DNA of 18,771 bases from Baffinella frigidus (GCA_026770585.1 MU646589.1:258886-277656), one strand, 5' to 3'; numbered from the stretch's first letter, positions 1-7,954 are shown. The notes: generated by a model from the letters alone, not told the origin. Translations and numbers: made by a program.

Positions 1-66
1 CCCTAAATCCGAAACCCTAAACCCTAAAACCTGAACCCTAAACCCTAAACTTCTCACACCCGGGAG

Positions 67-76
67 AACGCGTATG
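67..76 (+). pseudogene. Truncated acceptor-side copy of exon A1
   Basis: GGGAG then AACGCGTATG repeats the first ten bases of exon A1 and breaks off into CCCTAAA repeats. Confidence 0.5.
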
Positions 77-146
77 CCCTAAACCCTAAACACTAAACCC
101 TAAACCCCAAACCCTAAACCCTAAACCCTAAACCCTAAACCCTCAG

Positions 147-236
147 AACGCGTATGTCCGGGGCCTGAAGTACTCGCCGAAGCGCGCGGCCGCGGCTGCT
201 AAGTGCCCCGACTGCCTGTACACGGCCACTGTCAAG
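147..236 (+). CDS. Exon A1
   Basis: The acceptor is CTCAG and the donor GTGACC. The 30 codons are open and read NAYVRGLKYSPKR, then an Ala run, then KCPDCLYTATVK. An alternative acceptor (CTAAG) at 201-203 would start the exon at TGC 204, exactly where the second copy at 523 starts. Confidence 0.6.
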
Positions 237-3200
237 GTGACCTGCACCCTACACCCTACACCTTACGCCTTACGCTCTGCACCTTACGCCCTACGCCCTA
301 CACCCTACACCCTACACCCTACTCCCTACACCTTACGCCCTACACCCTACACCCTACACCCTACACCTTACACCCTACACCCTACACCCTACACCTTACG
401 CCCTACACCCTACACCCTACACCCTACACCTTACGCCCTACACCCTACACCCTACACCCTACACCTTACGCCCTACACCCTACACCCTACACCTTACGCC
501 CTACACCCTACACCCTACCCAGTGCCCGGACTGCCTGTACACAGCGACGATCAAGGTACTGAACCCCAACCCCAACCCCTAAACTAATCTCCGCAAAAGT
601 ATCAACTAAGTGCTTTTGGGCAACGAAATTTACTACTCGATTGGGTCGTACTAGTAACAGTCAAGCATTTGTGTGGTAAATGTCGGTGCGCCAAAAGCGA
701 TGAATTTATCCTTTTTCGGAGATGAAAACCCTCGAGGGTTTTCATCTCCTCCCGCCAGCCGCTCAACGAGCACATCCTCGCGACCTTACCACAACAGGAT
801 GGGTGCTTTACACACACACCAAATGTTGACAAACACACCAAATGTTGGCAAACACACCAAATGTCACCCGTTCCCCGCCTCAACGCTCCACCCTAAACCC
901 TCACTCCAAAACGACCCTAAACCCTCAACCCTCTCCCCTAAACCCCAACCCCCGCCCCTAATCCCTGAACCCTAAAACCCAAACCCCAACCCCCGCCCCT
1001 AATCCCTGAACCCTAAAACCTCCTAACCCCAACCCCCAAATCCGCCCTGCACCCTAACCCCCAAACCACAGAAATCCGCCCTGAACCCTAACCCCATGCC
1101 CAAAGCACCGCTGTTTTGGATTTTGAACCCGCACCCTAACCCCCCAACCCCCAAACAGCCTCTCAGCGAGCACTTCCTCTCAACGGTCTCCGACAGTCCC
1201 GTGGGAGGGGGGGGGGGGGCTAGGGCTTTGTGGTTTTGGGTTTGGGGTTTTGGGTCTAGGGTGTAGGGTTTCAGGAAGGCGCTGTTGACACAACACACCA
1301 AGAACCCTATAGGGACCCCCAAACATTAACCCCTAACACCCGAAAGAGCCGCTCAGCGAGCACTGCCTCGCAACGGTCTCCGACAGTCCAGTCTCCTCCT
1401 CCTCCTCCTCATCCTCCTCCTCGCATACATAGCTTTACTATTACCAGCATGACCCAATCGTGCAGTAGTGTTCGTTGCCCAAAAGCAATTCATTGATACG
1501 CGTGCGGAGATTCAGACAATCGGCAGGACGGTCTTCCACCGCGGTCACCAAGACCTAACCCCCACACATTAACCCCTAACCCCCCAAAATAGGCTTCCAC
1601 AGGAACTGTACGGGAACTCGCGTGAGGTCGCCGCACTCGTCGCCTGCACCGCAACCCCAAACATTAACCCCAACCCCTGACATTAACCCCTAACCCCCCA
1701 ACACAGCCGCTCAGCGAGCACTTCCTCTCAACGGTCTCCGACATTCCTGCGGGAGGGGGGTTTAGGGTTTAGGTGTCTGTGTGGTACTGTGTGGTGTCTG
1801 TGTGGTAGTGTGTGGTGTCTGTGTGGTAGTGTGTGGTGTCTGTGTGTTACTGTGTGGTGTCTGTGTGGTAGTGTGGTTTAGGGTATAGGGTTTGGGGCCT
1901 CTAAGACAAGGCGGTGCTTCCACAGGAAATCGCGAGAGGTCGCCGCACTCGTCGTCTGCACCATACCCCCAAACGTTAAACCCTAACCCCCCAAAACAGC
2001 CGCTCAGCGAGCACTTCCTCGCGACGGTCTCCGACAGTCCAGCGTCCTCCTCCTCCTCGGATGCGTCCTCCTCGGATAAGTAAACCTAAACCCCGAAACC
2101 CTGAACAACCCTGAACCCTAAACACGAAACACGAAACACGAAACACGACACCCGACACCCTAAACCCGAAATCCCAAACCCTAACCCGGAACCCCAAATT
2201 CGAAACCCTAAACCCTTAACCCGAAACACTAAACCCGAAACCCGAAACCCGAACTCCCTTAACCCCAAACCCGAAACCCGAAACCAGGCGCTCGCAACCG
2301 CGCTCGGAGAAGGTCATTACCAAGTACATCAAGGTCGAACCCCGAAACCCGAAACCCAGCATACGAAACCCGAAACCCGGAACCCGAAACCCGAAACCCG
2401 GAACCCGAAACCCGAAACCCCACCCACCCACCAGGTGTTGGGTTTGGTGTTTGGTGTTTGCCTTAGGACGGCGGCCTAAACCCCAAACCCCAAACCCCAA
2501 ACCCCAAACCCCAAACCCCAAACCCTAAACCCCCCACCCTAAACCCTGTACCCAGGTTCCGATGCCCGTCTACAAGACACGGACGGTGTACAAGGAAAAC
2601 ACTGTCTACGTACCGGTGTACGACGATCCTTTCTGGAACCCCGAGGCTGACGGCCGCCTCGCTGGGGAGGTGCGAGAGTTGTCAACCCTACCGAGAAAAC
2701 GTGCCAAGCCCTTTTTGCTAAAATAGGCGTGAGTGGTATAAAATAGTTGTACACGTTTACAATTGCCCTGCTGGTACGAATTTAAAAGTATTTCACATAG
2801 AAAGACGGTGTATGATGACCCTTTCTAGAACCCTGAGGCTGACGGGCGCCTCGCGGGCGAGGTAAACCCTAAACCCTAAACCCTAAACCCTACACCCTAA
2901 ACCCTAAACCCTAAACCCTAAACCCTAACCCCTAAACCCTAAACCCTAAACCCTAAGCTCCCAAACCTAAACTCCAAACCCTAAACCCTAAACCCTCAAC
3001 CCCGATGCTGGTGGGCGCCTCGCTGTCGAGGTAACCTCGCTCTGCCTCCGAGCGATACAAATGAACGTCTCTCTTTCTGATTTGGGGTCTCTGATTGCAC
3101 GGGGCGCGCGGACTGGACACCCCTTCCTTTTCCGAAGCAGAGGAAAGAGAGGACTCAAGGAGGCTGGCTAGTCCCCACAAGCGAACTGGACGCTCGTTCG

Positions 3201-5131
3201 TGTGCTGACGCTAGTCCTCACTGGCGGCAGGGGGTGGGCATGCCGCACGCGTCCCCCATGGGCGCGCAAAAGTACGACAAGGTGCCCTAAACCCTCCCAC
3301 AACCCTACACCCAAAACCTGTAGCGTCAGAGTCCTCCCCAGAGCTATCACTTAAGTGGCCAGTAGGCGTATACGCCCTACCGTAGGGCCCTAGGACCTGC
3401 CTAGGACCTCTTGGCGGTCAAATGTGGCCGTCTGGCCACTTAAGGGATGGGTCCTGCTGGCTGCCGCCGGCACGCTCCGCATCGTGGTGTAGGCTGTGCC
3501 TTTTTGGTGTGGGGTTGAGAGTTTGGGTAGGGTTTGCTGCCGCGAAATCCGGACAGCGAGCGGCAGGGGGTGGGCATGCCGCACGCCTCGCCCATGGGCG
3601 CGCAAAAGGACGATAAGGTGCCCCGCCCCTCCCAACCCTGAACCCTGAACCCTGAACCCTGAAACCTGAAACCTGGAACCTGAATCCTGAATCCTTACCC
3701 CGAAACCCGAAACCCTGAAGCTTCGCCCATGGGCGCGCAAAAGGACGATAAGGTGCCCCCCTCCCGACCCCCATTCATGATTCGTCAACCCTGAAAACTG
3801 AAAACCGAACCCTCTAAACTCAACCCGAAACCCGAAAATCGAACCCAAAACCCGAACCCCGAAACCCGAAACTCGAAACCCGAAACCCGGAACCTGGAAC
3901 CTGAAACCCTGACAGGGGGCGTGGTACGAGTGGGGCAAGAAGCGGCACAACATGCTCGACGCGCTCGGCGTAACCCTCGACTCAATCTCAATCTTGTCTG
4001 GCAGCGAAAATTACTACACATGTGCTTTACTATTACTAGTATAATCCAGCTGTGTAGTAATTTTCATATTAGCGTGATCCATCTAAGTAGTAATTCCCAG
4101 TTGCAGAAAACATTTTTCGGCATTAAATTATTCGAATTGACTGTTTTTTCGGAGCAGGGGGCGTGGTACGAGTGGGGCAAGAAGCGGCACAACATGCTCG
4201 ACGCGCTCGGCGGCACCCTCGACTCCGACACGGACGTCGATCACCCCGCGGACCTCGGCGTATGGTAATCCCCTAACCCGCAGGCGCCAGTGTTTCGCTG
4301 TGTACTAGCCCTCTGTGTGTGCGCGCGCGTTTGGCTCTGCAGCAGCCTTGCGCACGCGCAGAGTAGGGGAAGAGGCACAACATGCTCGACGCGCTAGCGG
4401 GTACCCTCGATTCTGATGCGGACGTCCACCACCCAGCGGACCTGGGTGGCTGGTACCCCCCACACCCTAAACCCGAAACCCTAATCCCTAATCCCTAAAA
4501 CCTAGACCCGAAACCCGAAACCCGAAACCCGAAGCCCGAAACCCGAAACCCCTCACAGCCCTTGATCGCGCCCTGAACCCTGAACTCTGAATCCTGGACC
4601 CTGAAGCCTGAGCCCTGAGCCCTACACCCTAAGCCCTGAGCCTTGAACCCTGAACCCTGAGCCCTGAAATCTGAACTCTGAACCCTGAACCCTGAACCCT
4701 GAACTCTGAACCCTGAACCCTGAACCCCAAACACTTGACACTAAACCCTAAACCCTAAACTCTAAACCCTAAACCCCAAACCCCAAACCCCAAACCCCAA
4801 ACCCTAAACCCTAAACCCTAAACCCCACACCCTAAACCTTAACCCAGGTGGTCAGACAGCCTCCCCTCGGGCAAGTTCGCCAGCAGCCTCTGGCGCCCCC
4901 CCCCCCAGGACCATCGTAGGGCACTCGACATAGGCCTACTGTAGGGTCCTGGGAGGAGGCGCTTTCTTATGAGCGAGGTACCCCTGTACGTATGCGGAGG
5001 TCCTGGGGAGGGGCGCGGCTCCGTATGGCCCTGAACCCTCGACCCTGAACCCTACACCCTGAACCAGGTGGTCCGACAGCCTCCCCTCGGGCAAGTTCGC
5101 CAGCAGCCTCTCCGACTCGGACAGCTTCTAA
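147..5131 (+). CDS. Multi-exon gene for unrecognised acidic Ser/Asp-rich protein with VPxPVY segment (5' end outside window)
   Basis: I read this gene as exons 147-236, a short one near 1603-1626, 2000-2079, 2288-2333, 2556-2669, 3231-3281, 4158-4264 and 5068-5131 (TAA). Junctions have AG before and GT after, and phases match: 2079 leaves AA, completed by G at 2288 to give Lys; 4264 leaves TG, completed by G at 5068 to give Trp. The product has a basic KYSPKR start, a CPDCLYTATVK motif, a Ser/Asp run, the VPMPVYK...VPVYDDPFW segment and an acidic tail ending SLSDSDSF. I see no membrane segment. VPV-type segments are known from alveolin/epiplastin cortical proteins of protists, so a cell-cortex role is possible but weakly supported. 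No start codon is seen; the window opens inside an intron. Nearly every exon has extra partial copies, so some splice choices are ambiguous. Confidence 0.62.
523..555 (+). CDS. Exon A1b, in-frame duplicate of the CPDC motif
   Basis: CCCAG precedes and GTACTG follows 11 codons reading CPDCLYTATIK, one residue different from the end of A1. It starts and ends in phase 0, so it can be included or skipped without changing the frame. Confidence 0.55.
604..712. mobile_element. MITE family C copy in an intron
   Basis: Imperfect terminal inverted repeats face each other (TGCTTTTGGGCAACGAAATT on the left; the right end read in reverse matches CGCTTTTGG...ACATTTACCAC). The left half recurs inverted at 1426-1514. 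The core matches GGCAACGAAAATTACTACAC elsewhere in the window. Confidence 0.6.
718..749. repeat. Perfect 32-bp palindrome
   Basis: Each arm is GGAGATGAAAACCCTC followed by its exact reverse complement, with no spacer. It lies ten bases upstream of the first copy of exon A3's 5' end. Confidence 0.85.
759..788 (+). pseudogene. Truncated acceptor-side copy 1 of exon A3
   Basis: CGCCAG then codons for PLNEHILATL matches PLSEHFLATV at the start of exon A3. It breaks off after ten codons. Confidence 0.6.
893..1155 (+). repeat. Telomere-like intron repeats, C-rich strand on +
   Basis: Degenerate CCCTAAA/CCCCAACCC units with longer near-duplicates: CCCCAACCCCCGCCCCTAAT occurs twice, and AATCCGCCCT occurs twice. 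Confidence 0.8.
1159..1200 (+). pseudogene. Truncated acceptor-side copy 2 of exon A3
   Basis: AACAG then 14 codons reading PLSEHFLSTVSDSP, followed directly by GTGGGAGG and a G run. It lacks the Ser/Asp end of the full exon. Confidence 0.6.
1220..1275 (-). repeat. Telomere-like segment in reversed orientation
   Basis: TTTGGGTTTGGGG/TAGGGT units on + inside a + strand gene. It is one of few exceptions to the usual orientation; small ones are also at 1760-1775, 1876-1897 and 2435-2460. Confidence 0.7.
1349..1422 (+). pseudogene. Acceptor-side copy 3 of exon A3
   Basis: GAAAGAG then PLSEHCLATVSDSP and a long Ser run from (TCC)n, running into a MITE-C fragment with TAG. It has the Phe-to-Cys change and no donor, so it looks dead. 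Confidence 0.6.
1426..1514. mobile_element. MITE family C fragment, inverted relative to 604-712
   Basis: GTTGCCCAAAAGCAATTC and GCGGAGATT are the reverse complement of bases around 590-672, making a pair of long inverted arms about 840 bases apart. Confidence 0.55.
1591..1652 (+). CDS. Possible short exon A2 (ELYGNSRE)
   Basis: TTCCACAG then codons ELYGNSRE, then GTCGCC. If used as 1603-1626 it is phase 0 on both sides and could join A1 to A3. The block recurs near 1915-1962 with an eight-base deletion, and more weakly near 1530. The exact 3' boundary is unclear because the similarity extends to about 1652. Confidence 0.35.
1707..1750 (+). pseudogene. Truncated acceptor-side copy 4 of exon A3
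   Basis: ACACAG then PLSEHFLSTVSDIP and CGGGAGGGGGG, closely like copy 2. Confidence 0.6.
1772..1875. repeat. Tandem repeat of about 24 bp (GTGTCTGTGTGGTAGTGTGT)
   Basis: About four and a half head-to-tail copies of a GTGTCTGTGTGGTA(C/G)TGTGTG unit inside the intron before exon A3. Confidence 0.85.
1915..1962 (+). pseudogene. Second copy of the possible exon A2 block
   Basis: GCTTCCACAGGAA then CGCGAGAGGTCGCCGCACTC matches 1592-1640 except for a short deletion that shifts the frame. Confidence 0.5.
2000..2079 (+). CDS. Exon A3, Ser/Asp-rich (fifth and only complete copy)
   Basis: AACAG precedes PLSEHFLATVSDSP and then a Ser/Asp run. The exon either ends at the donor GTAAAC (2080), joining AA to G at 2288 and reading on as Lys-Arg, or is read through to TAA at 2081-2083. 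I prefer splicing because the next exon continues in phase. Confidence 0.6.
2085..2280 (+). repeat. Intron array of CCCGAAA/CACGAAA variants
   Basis: Short units such as AACACGAAACACGAAACACG dominate this intron, a different variant from those of neighbouring introns. C-rich strand on +. Confidence 0.85.
2288..2333 (+). CDS. Exon A4 (RSQPRSEKVITKYIK)
   Basis: ACCAG precedes, GTCGAA follows. The first base completes a Lys codon from A3 and the exon ends in phase 0 before exon A5. It is the only exon of this gene for which I see no extra copy. Confidence 0.6.
2335..2550 (+). repeat. Intron arrays: CCCGAAA block then CCCCAAA block
   Basis: 2335-2425 is homogeneous AACCCGAAACCCG and 2476-2526 is homogeneous CCCCAAA, with a non-repeat GT/TG-rich stretch between. 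The intron ends GTACCCAG before exon A5. Confidence 0.85.
2556..2669 (+). CDS. Exon A5 with the VPxPVY segment
   Basis: CCCAG precedes and GTGCGA follows 38 open codons. It reads VPMPVYKTRTVYKENT, then VYVPVYDDPFWNPEADGR and LAGE, phase 0 at both ends. Spaced Val-Pro-Val with alternating charged and Tyr residues resembles alveolin/articulin/epiplastin-type repeats, but one exon is not enough to assign the family. Confidence 0.65.
2804..2861 (+). pseudogene. Donor-side copy of exon A5 with premature stop
   Basis: Starts at ACGGTGTA and matches the end of A5 up to GCGAG followed by GTAAAC. The Trp codon TGG has become TAG, so the copy cannot be translated through. Confidence 0.7.
2863..2999 (+). 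repeat. Nearly pure CCCTAAA intron array
   Basis: About 19 units of CCCTAAA with few variants, beginning inside a donor (GAG then GTAAACCC), so the repeat itself supplies the donor GTAAAC. Confidence 0.9.
3000..3030 (+). pseudogene. Second donor-side copy of exon A5
   Basis: CCCGATGCTGGTGGGCGCCT and CGCTGTCGAG then GTAACC matches the last ten codons of A5 (PDAGGRLAVE against PEADGRLAGE). Confidence 0.6.
3231..3281 (+). CDS. Exon A6 (GVGMPHASPMGAQKYDK)
   Basis: GGCAG precedes, GTGCCC follows; 17 codons, phase 0 at both ends. Confidence 0.6.
3345..3449. mobile_element. MITE family B copy 1
   Basis: About 104 bp with inverted ends TATCACTTAAGTGGCCAG and CTGGCCACTTAAGGGATG. The middle carries CCTACCGTAGGGCCCTAGGA, shared with the copies at 9046 and 9752. 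Confidence 0.85.
3567..3617 (+). CDS. Exon A6b, second intact copy (ends KDDK)
   Basis: GGCAG precedes, GTGCCC follows; 17 codons in phase 0, identical to A6 except Tyr to Asp. Either copy could be used, or both. Confidence 0.55.
3636..3908 (+). repeat. CCCTGAA/CCCGAAA variant intron arrays
   Basis: Two blocks flank the third A6 copy: ACCCTGAACCCTGAA at 3640-3680 and CCCGAAACCCGAA at 3820-3895. C-rich strand on +. Confidence 0.85.
3721..3752 (+). pseudogene. Donor-side copy of exon A6
   Basis: TCGCCCATGGGCGCGCAAAA then GACGATAAG and GTGCCC; only the last eleven codons and the donor remain. Confidence 0.65.
3916..3970 (+). pseudogene. Acceptor-side copy of exon A7, cut by a MITE
   Basis: GACAG then GAWYEWGKKRHNMLDALG identical to A7, then divergence at CTCGACTC about 25 bases before family C sequence (GGCAGCGAAAATTACTACAC). 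Confidence 0.65.
3998..4140. mobile_element. MITE family C copy between two A7 copies
   Basis: GGCAGCGAAAATTACTACAC faces GTGTAGTAATTTTC inverted, followed by a diverged tail with further GTAGTAATT motifs. Confidence 0.6.
4158..4264 (+). CDS. Exon A7 (complete copy)
   Basis: GAGCAG precedes and GTAATC follows. It reads GAWYEWGKKRHNMLDALGG, then TLDSDTDVDHPADLGV, and ends on TG, completed by the G of exon A8 to Trp. The Asp-rich end matches the acidic tail of the protein. Confidence 0.65.
4366..4452 (+). pseudogene. Donor-side copy of exon A7
   Basis: Lacks the first seven codons, then GKRHNMLDALAGTLDSDADV and HHPADLGGW to TG followed by GTACCC. Its donor keeps the same phase as A7, so it is a rival donor-side exon (Gly for Val before Trp). 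Confidence 0.6.
4463..4846 (+). repeat. Large composite telomere-like intron array
   Basis: Successive homogeneous blocks: CCCGAAA (4503-4550), CCCTGAA/CTGAGCC (4570-4730), then CCCTAAA and CCCCAAA (4740-4825). C-rich strand on +. Confidence 0.9.
4848..4890 (+). pseudogene. Acceptor-side copy of terminal exon A8, cut by a MITE
   Basis: CCCAG then WSDSLPSGKFASSL identical in protein to A8, broken before the acidic end and stop by a C run and a family A element. Confidence 0.65.
4907..4988. mobile_element. MITE family A, truncated at one end
   Basis: Ends TTATGAGCGAGGTACCCCTGTA like complete copies near 6300, with TAGGCCTACTGTAGGGTCCT in the middle; the outer part of the other arm is missing where it meets the A8 copy. 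Confidence 0.75.
5068..5131 (+). CDS. Terminal exon A8
   Basis: ACCAG precedes. The first G completes Trp from A7; it then reads WSDSLPSGKFASSLSDSDSF and ends in TAA at 5129-5131. Confidence 0.65.
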
Positions 5132-5466
5132 GTGGACACCATCGTTGTTAAGTGGACATCGTCATTTTTCAAGTGGATGTGAGCCTCGGTCGGTCAGGTG
5201 GCGAGCCTCGGTCATGGACCAGGTCGCGAGCCTCTAGTTGAGTGATGTGAACGGTCAATGAACTCAGGTTTGGTCTCAGCTCGTGTTGCCCCAGGGCCTT
5301 GTGAGACGCCTCCCCTCTAGCGGGGTCATATCTGGTGGCGAAGGTCGGTTACCCCTCGTCATTTTTTAAGAGGACGGCATCGTTCGAAGTGGACAGTGTC
5401 GTTTACGGAAGGGGGCTGATTGCTCACAGGGGACAGGGGTCGCCCACGGCTAGATTTAATCCCGCC
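5132..5466. other. 3' flank of the first gene, short diverged repeats
   Basis: No gene seen. Small direct repeats are present: AAGTGGACA...ATCGT(T/C) at 5131, 5150 and 5385, and GAGCCTCGGTC twice near 5184-5215. No clear AATAAA signal. Confidence 0.6.
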
Positions 5467-5606
5467 GAGTATTCATAATGAATACGATTTTGGTGTATCT
5501 TAAGGGGTATAAATAAGACAGTCGTCTATCTAGACTTCATTTAGAGCCTCAAGATACACCAAAATCGAATCGGAGATCCCCGAAATCGTATTCATTATGA
5601 ATACTC
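5467..5606. mobile_element. MITE family D, 140 bp
   Basis: The outer arm, GAGTATTCATAATGAATACG plus four bases, is exactly inverted at the far end, and a second pair (CGATTTTGGTGTATCTT / AAGATACACCAAAATCG) lies inside it. One copy only in the window. Confidence 0.75.
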
Positions 5607-5717
5607 GTCCGGATGAGATTCCGCTCTGTAACACCTAGCATTTCGCGATTTTATGGGAATCCGATAAATTTCATATTCATCGGAGAGGACAGGATCGCCG
5701 TGTTCCGAGGGGGGGGT

Positions 5718-5789
5718 TACAGGGGTACCTCGCTCACAAGAAACCAACTCCCCCCTAGGACCCTACAGTAGGCCTAGGCCTAGGGCGAG
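5718..5789. mobile_element. MITE family A, partial
   Basis: Begins TACAGGGGTACCTCGCTCAC and includes CCTAGGACCCTACAGTAGGC, then stops; the matching right arm is absent. Confidence 0.75.
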
Positions 5790-5889
5790 GCTGATTGCTC
5801 ACAGAGCATGCCGTACAGTGTACATGGGGTAGCTGGGCTACACGAAACCAGAACTTGATAAGGAGACAGAGACATGTGGGCATGCACCG

Positions 5890-6200
5890 CACGAGCCTCT
5901 GCACTGGAGAGCTAAACGCGATCATGCACCGGTGTCATACAGTTGAGGACACGGCTGGGTGTACCCACTTGGGACTCCTCTGCGTGTACCCACTTGGGAC
6001 TCCTCAAACACCCCAAGAGAGCCACCCTGTATCCCCTCTTCACGAGCCTCTGCACTGGAGAGCCAAACGCGATCCGAAAGCAAAAATGCTTTCTCTGCAG
6101 TCCTTTCTACGGAAGGGCGTGTCGTTGGGCTATGTTGGGCGAAATTAAAACCTAAAGGACCTAAAGGTGTCATACAGTTGAGGACACGGCTGGGTGTTCA
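5890..6200. repeat. Tandem duplication with a family F element inserted in one copy
   Basis: CACGAGCCTCTGCACTGGAG at 5890 and 6041, and GTCATACAGTTGAGGACACG near 5934 and 6169, define two units. The second has about 92 extra bases (6075-6166) that match family F elsewhere. Confidence 0.7.
6075..6166 (+). mobile_element. Family F interspersed repeat, copy 1
   Basis: Ends with CCTAAAGGACCTAAAGG and contains TATGTTGGGCG. The reverse complement matches 7955-8043 and 9509-9594. A frame through it reads ...KPKGPKG, shared with the reverse strand of copy 2. Confidence 0.6.
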
Positions 6201-6255
6201 CAGCTGTGAACACCCAAGAGTACTCATTGCTGACGAGTGCCTGATCGGCATGCAC

Positions 6256-6376
6256 TACAGGGGTACCTCGCTCATAAGAAACCGCCCCCTCGTAGGACCC
6301 TACAGTAGGACATGCCTAGGGTCCTAGGGTGGTCCTAGGGGGGGGGACGGTTTCTTATGAGCGAGGTACCCCTGTA
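6256..6376. mobile_element. MITE family A, complete copy
   Basis: 121 bp: TACAGGGGTACCTCGCTCAT at one end and its inverse at the other; the inner arms are also complementary (GGACCCTACAGTAGG / CCTAGGGTCCTAGGG), so the whole element can fold into a hairpin. Confidence 0.9.
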
Positions 6377-6410
6377 GAGTAGACCGGCACCTAGGCTTGA
6401 TCAGGTCTGC

Positions 6411-6771
6411 TACAAGAGTACCACGATCGCAAGACAGCTTCCCCCCCTAGGACCCTACAGTAGGCCGGCACCTAGGGCCCTGCGGTGGTCCTAGCTAGGG
6501 GGGAGTTGTCTCATGAGCGAGGAACCCCTCTACAGGGGTACCTCGCTCATTAGAAAGCGCCTCATCCTAGCACCCTTCAGTAGGGCTATGCCCAGGGCCC
6601 TACGGTGGTCCTAGCGGGGGGTGCGCTTTCTCATGATTCAGGTACCCCTGTACAGGGGTACCTCGCTCATAAGAAACCGCCCTCCCCTACGACCCTACAG
6701 TAGGCCTATGCCTAGGGCCCTATGGTGGTCCTAGGGGGGTGGACGTTTCTTATGAGCGAGGTACCCCTGTA
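6411..6771. mobile_element. Three abutting MITE family A copies
   Basis: Units at 6411-6532 (diverged left end TACAAGAGTACC), 6531-6652 and 6651-6771. Each neighbour pair shares one TA, so the period is 120 bp. Confidence 0.9.
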
Positions 6772-7061
6772 GTCCAGGTGTGAGGAGGCAGCTCAAGGCA
6801 AGCCAGCTTGGTGCCAGACGTGCTAGCGGCTCGAAAGGAACACGCAAGGCAGTCACGACCGACCGTCTGGCTTCGGCGTCCGCGTGAACGGTCACGCGGG
6901 CGTTCACGAGCCTGCCGGCGGGGCTGTTCCACGCTCAAGGCAAGCCAGGTTGGTGCCAGCGATAGGTCCTGCTGAACCATACATACTTCCTCCAACAACA
7001 CCCGACACACATTGCCTCCGTGAGGACCCAGTCCAGGACGAGCCCCTTCCCGAATCCGCGT

Positions 7062-7275
7062 CGCGCCCCCATCCCCACCCTCACCCTCCTCACCCTCCTC
7101 ACCCTCCTCACCCTCCTCACCCTCCTCACCCTCCTCACCTTCCTCACCCGCATCCTCACCGCCACCCCCTGGGGTCGCGCGCGCGCTCTCTCTCTCTCTC
7201 GCTCTCTCTCTCTCTCGCTCTCTCGCTCTCTCGCTCTCTCTCTCTCTCGCTCTCTCTCTCTCCCTCGCTCTGTCA
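7062..7275. repeat. Microsatellites: (CACCCTCCT)n then (CTCTCTCG)n
   Basis: About eight CACCCTCCT units (7075-7145), a short spacer, then CT/CG-rich repeats (7185-7270). Open frames here (Pro-His or Arg-Glu runs) are repeat artefacts. The flank 6772-7060 and the stretch 7276-7660 show no gene I can support. Confidence 0.85.
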
Positions 7276-7661
7276 GTCGATTTGGTCCTTCCGTAAGGGT
7301 TGGTCGGTTGGCGAGACCGATTCAATTTCGGAAGGTGTCCATCTCACAAATTCCTGGTAAACAGCCAGGTATTTTATGCCCTTAACAGTGAGAAATAGCT
7401 CCATCATCAAGCCAAATCCAAAATGAAGTCTGTTCAGGATCGGGAAGACATTGTCACGTAAACGCGCATGTTACCTCACGATGAAAGGCCCCTTTACATG
7501 TACATGTAAACCGCAGCCTCCGAAGGCACATTCCCGTGTAGGATGGCCGGAGTGACTTTTCCGACAAAGTCTAAAGCAGTCGCCCAAATTAACCTTCTTC
7601 CAAGACCCACCCGTTTCCGGGAGATTCCCCCCAGTAGTGGTGGAGCCGCCTTGCAGCGGAC

Positions 7662-7903
7662 GGCCCTTATCCGAGGAAGCCTATTTTTCTTTCATTACCT
7701 GGCAACGAAAATTACTACACAAATGCTTTAACATGACAAGTAAAAAGGCAACGAAAATTACTTCACAAATGCTTTAATATTACTAGTAAGATGGCAACGA
7801 AAATTACTACACAAATGCTTTGATATCACCAGTAAGAACGAATTGTGTAGTAAATTTTGTTGCCAGGAAATGAAAAGAAAATAGGTTTTCCCGGATAAGC
7901 CCC
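7662..7903. mobile_element. MITE family C, best copy, with internal triplication
   Basis: Inverted ends of about 57 bp begin GGCCCTTATCCG / CCGGATAAGCCCC and end at TTACTACACAA. Inside, GGCAACGAAAATTACTACAC plus AAATGCTTTAA is repeated three times at about 53-base spacing (7700, 7747, 7795). Confidence 0.8.
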
Positions 7904-7954
7904 GCGCCTACGAGAGCACCTGGGCTTCCCTCTGACCGCAGCCTCTCGATCCCC

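Noticed and set aside
1-144. A true chromosome end at the left edge
   Set aside because: The orientation fits a left telomere, but the repeats are degenerate, an exon fragment lies at 67-76, and the same repeats fill introns throughout the window.
203-587. Open frames coding His-Pro-Thr-Pro-Tyr repeats
   Set aside because: Pure translation of the CACCCTA intron array; several frames are open at once.
1976-4734. Minus-strand open frames rich in GFRVSGFGF
   Set aside because: Reverse translation of CCCGAAA/CCCTGAA arrays in introns of the + strand gene.
5795-6327. Small proteins from the tandem-duplicated region
   Set aside because: Three overlapping frames, internal duplication and a family F insertion; no splice structure or family match.
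6750-7385. Arg-Glu-rich and Pro-His or Ser-Leu-rich proteins
   Set aside because: Both strands and several frames are open because of the CT/CCT microsatellites; no other coding signal.
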